This document shows positions 29,937 through 31,331 of a stretch of DNA of 31,331 nt, piece after piece (position 1 is the first letter of the stretch; each line of letters begins with the position of its first letter). The stretch spans positions 1 through 31,331 of IMG/VR virus record IMGVR_UViG_3300025299_000098; one strand, 5' to 3'. Origin of the DNA: a virus. Position numbers and translations under genes: made by a program. Below the pieces are notes generated by a model. That model made no database searches. It saw only the letters and a program-made list of their open reading frames with translations, and was not told where the DNA came from.

Positions 29937-30935
29937 ATGGCTAAAACACCTCGGAGATCAACTCCCACACCGCTGTCCGAGCCGATGCCGCGGCGGGTCG
30001 ATCCCTGCGTCGCAACCCTCGTCGACAAGCCGCCGAAGGGTCCGGAATGGGCCTTCGAGGTGAAGTGGGACGGGTACCGACTGGCGGTGCACGTCGAGCC
30101 TGGCGAGGTGAGGGCGATCACGCGCGGCGGATATGATTGGTCCAAGAAGTTCGGCTCGATCGTCGCAGAGGCGCGCGAGCTGGGGCACTCCTCCATGATC
30201 CTCGATGGCGAGGCCGTCGTTCTCGACGACCAGGGCCGTTCTGATTTCGGTCTGCTGCAGCGCGCGGTGGGCAGGCGTCCTAGCCTGCATGATGCCGCCG
30301 AGATCCTCTTCTTCGCCTTCGATCTTCTCTATCTCGACGGCCAAGACCTCCGGATGATGCCGCTTGCCGAACGCCGGCAACTGCTCGAACCGATCGTCTC
30401 TGGAAGGACTGGCGCGATCCGCTTCTCTGAGGAGGTGCACGCCGACGGCGCCGAGTTCTTCCGCGTCGCGTGCGAGCATGGTCTCGAAGGCATCATCGCC
30501 AAGCGACGGGATAAGCCCTATCACTCAGGCCGCCGGCCGGAATGGCTGAAGATCAAATGCGCGCGGCGCGACTGGTTCGTGATCGTCGGCTATGAGCCTT
30601 CGACCATGCCAGGCGCAATTGGCCGGCTGCTCCTGGCCGCGAGGAAGGGTGATGATCTCATCTACGTCGGAGGGTGCGGCACTGGGTGGAGCAATCAGGA
30701 ATCCGTCGCGCTTCGCGAATTGCTCAACGCAATCCCAGCGGAGAAGCCGCCGGTAGGATTGAAGCGCAAGGGGGCGGTTTTCGCCCGTCCGCTCTTGGTA
30801 GCCGAAGTCGAGTATCGCGCGTGGACGCAAGATGGAAAGCTTCGGCATCCTTCCTTCAAAGGCGTGCGAGAGATGGAAGGACCATCCGATGTCTACGAGA
30901 TCAATGCGCAGCCAATGCGAACTGCAGTGCAGTGA
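29937..30935 (+). CDS. ATP-dependent DNA ligase (LigD ligase-domain type), 332 aa
   Basis: It seals nicks using ATP. The nucleotidyltransferase motifs are clear: K43-W-D-G-Y-R (K43 is adenylated), L-D-G-E-A-V near 90-95, F-D-L-L-Y-L-D-G near 128-135, E184-G-I-I-A-K189, and W203-L-K-I-K207. The OB-fold half follows (about 210-325). Length matches a ligase domain alone: there are no polymerase or phosphoesterase domains, so it is not full LigD. In rhizobia such stand-alone ligases work with Ku in end joining or form LigC-like repair units. No Ku gene is visible in the window. The ATG at 29937 has no strong ribosome binding site. Confidence 0.92.
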   Translation: MAKTPRRSTPTPLSEPMPRRVDPCVATLVDKPPKGPEWAFEVKWDGYRLAVHVEPGEVRAITRGGYDWSKKFGSIVAEARELGHSSMILDGEAVVLDDQGRSDFGLLQRAVGRRPSLHDAAEILFFAFDLLYLDGQDLRMMPLAERRQLLEPIVSGRTGAIRFSEEVHADGAEFFRVACEHGLEGIIAKRRDKPYHSGRRPEWLKIKCARRDWFVIVGYEPSTMPGAIGRLLLAARKGDDLIYVGGCGTGWSNQESVALRELLNAIPAEKPPVGLKRKGAVFARPLLVAEVEYRAWTQDGKLRHPSFKGVREMEGPSDVYEINAQPMRTAVQ

Positions 30936-31004
30936 ACCTGCCTCGTTGCAGGCTTTCCAAACCAATTGCCAATTATGCGCGCGGCGAAAGAGGCAGATCT
31001 ACCG

Positions 31005-31331
31005 TCAGTTTTCTGCGAACCGACTTAAGAACATCCCAGTGAAGAACATACCTAGCATCATCATGTACATGGCCCCAAAGAGGATGCGGAAGAAATTTGC
31101 GAGTGGTGGAAGATGCAATCGATAAAGCTGCTTAACAGGCACACCACGCGGTTTCGTTATCAGCAGGCCCACATAGCTAAAGAACACAGCCACCCCAAAC
31201 TCAATGAGATAGATGTCCATCCAGTCCGGGACTCTTATGCGCCTGGTAAGAGTGAACGCGAATGCTTGATTGGCCGAAAGCAACGTTAAGCAAGCATAGA
31301 ACCAGACTAGTTTTCCGTATTTCCTGATCAT
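31005..31331 (-). CDS. Multi-pass membrane protein, 108 aa (may extend past the window)
   Basis: The frame is open to the window edge, where an ATG sits at 31329-31331; the true start may be outside. There are three hydrophobic segments (about 8-26, 42-60 and 82-103), with basic residues between. Base composition is lower in G+C than the neighbouring genes, with Met/Phe-rich membrane segments, which suggests a different origin. No family is recognised. Confidence 0.65.
   Translation of the reverse strand: MIRKYGKLVWFYACLTLLSANQAFAFTLTRRIRVPDWMDIYLIEFGVAVFFSYVGLLITKPRGVPVKQLYRLHLPPLANFFRILFGAMYMMMLGMFFTGMFLSRFAEN

Overview
The window is the late (structural and lysis) half of a tailed temperate phage, most likely a prophage in a Rhizobiaceae-type alphaproteobacterium, followed by a stretch of small accessory bacterial genes. 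The host assignment is inference. It rests on the high G+C content, the strong GGAGG ribosome binding sites, and right-flank genes of kinds common in rhizobia (YidB/DUF937 family, BON-type protein, stand-alone LigD-type ATP ligase). No integrase, repressor, replication gene, tRNA, rRNA or CRISPR array is visible. The early region and small terminase must lie left of position 1.

Layout of the phage part, plus strand unless noted. 1-3122 holds the large terminase (5' end cut off) and a portal protein with a C-terminal 2H-phosphoesterase domain of the Acb1 anti-CBASS type. 3685-6715 holds the prohead protease/scaffold gene with an apparent internal scaffold start, a capsid cement protein, the DUF2184 major capsid protein and a small structural protein. 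6745-10057 holds head-tail connectors, a Mu gpF-like minor head protein, a gp10-like protein and a tail terminator that looks truncated. 10114-11347 holds the tail tube and the G/GT tail chaperones, with a well-formed -1 frameshift signal (AAATTTT, 8-nt spacer, 6-bp stem). 12628-23029 holds the tape measure, distal tail and hub proteins, a Cys/His peptidase-like protein, a 1388-aa tip protein with decapeptide repeats and a duplicated ligand-binding-like domain, and probable tail fibre proteins. There is no contractile sheath, and the set fits a siphovirus with a tail of roughly 100 nm. 24309-25832 is the lysis module: an Amidase_2 endolysin, a lipoprotein-like protein, a 57-aa holin-like peptide, and a spanin/holin-like membrane coiled-coil protein.

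Minus-strand morons interrupt the late operon at four places (3150-3637, 7595-7954, 9478-9720, 11344-12568). Several have their own ribosome binding sites, perfect hairpin terminators and convergent stop-codon overlaps with phage genes. They include a secreted four-cysteine protein and a membrane-anchored coiled-coil protein, both candidates for lysogen-expressed functions. Two very short paralogous membrane proteins, each opening with a Y-D-W motif, bracket the lysis region.

Right of about 26 kb the style changes: small, mostly minus-strand genes with individual intrinsic terminators, an 86-bp two-hairpin repeat present twice, a candidate structured RNA ending in a seven-T terminator, a two-gene operon beginning with a Cys/His-rich 58-aa protein, an ATP-dependent DNA ligase, and a membrane protein cut by the window edge. 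The exact prophage end could not be located.
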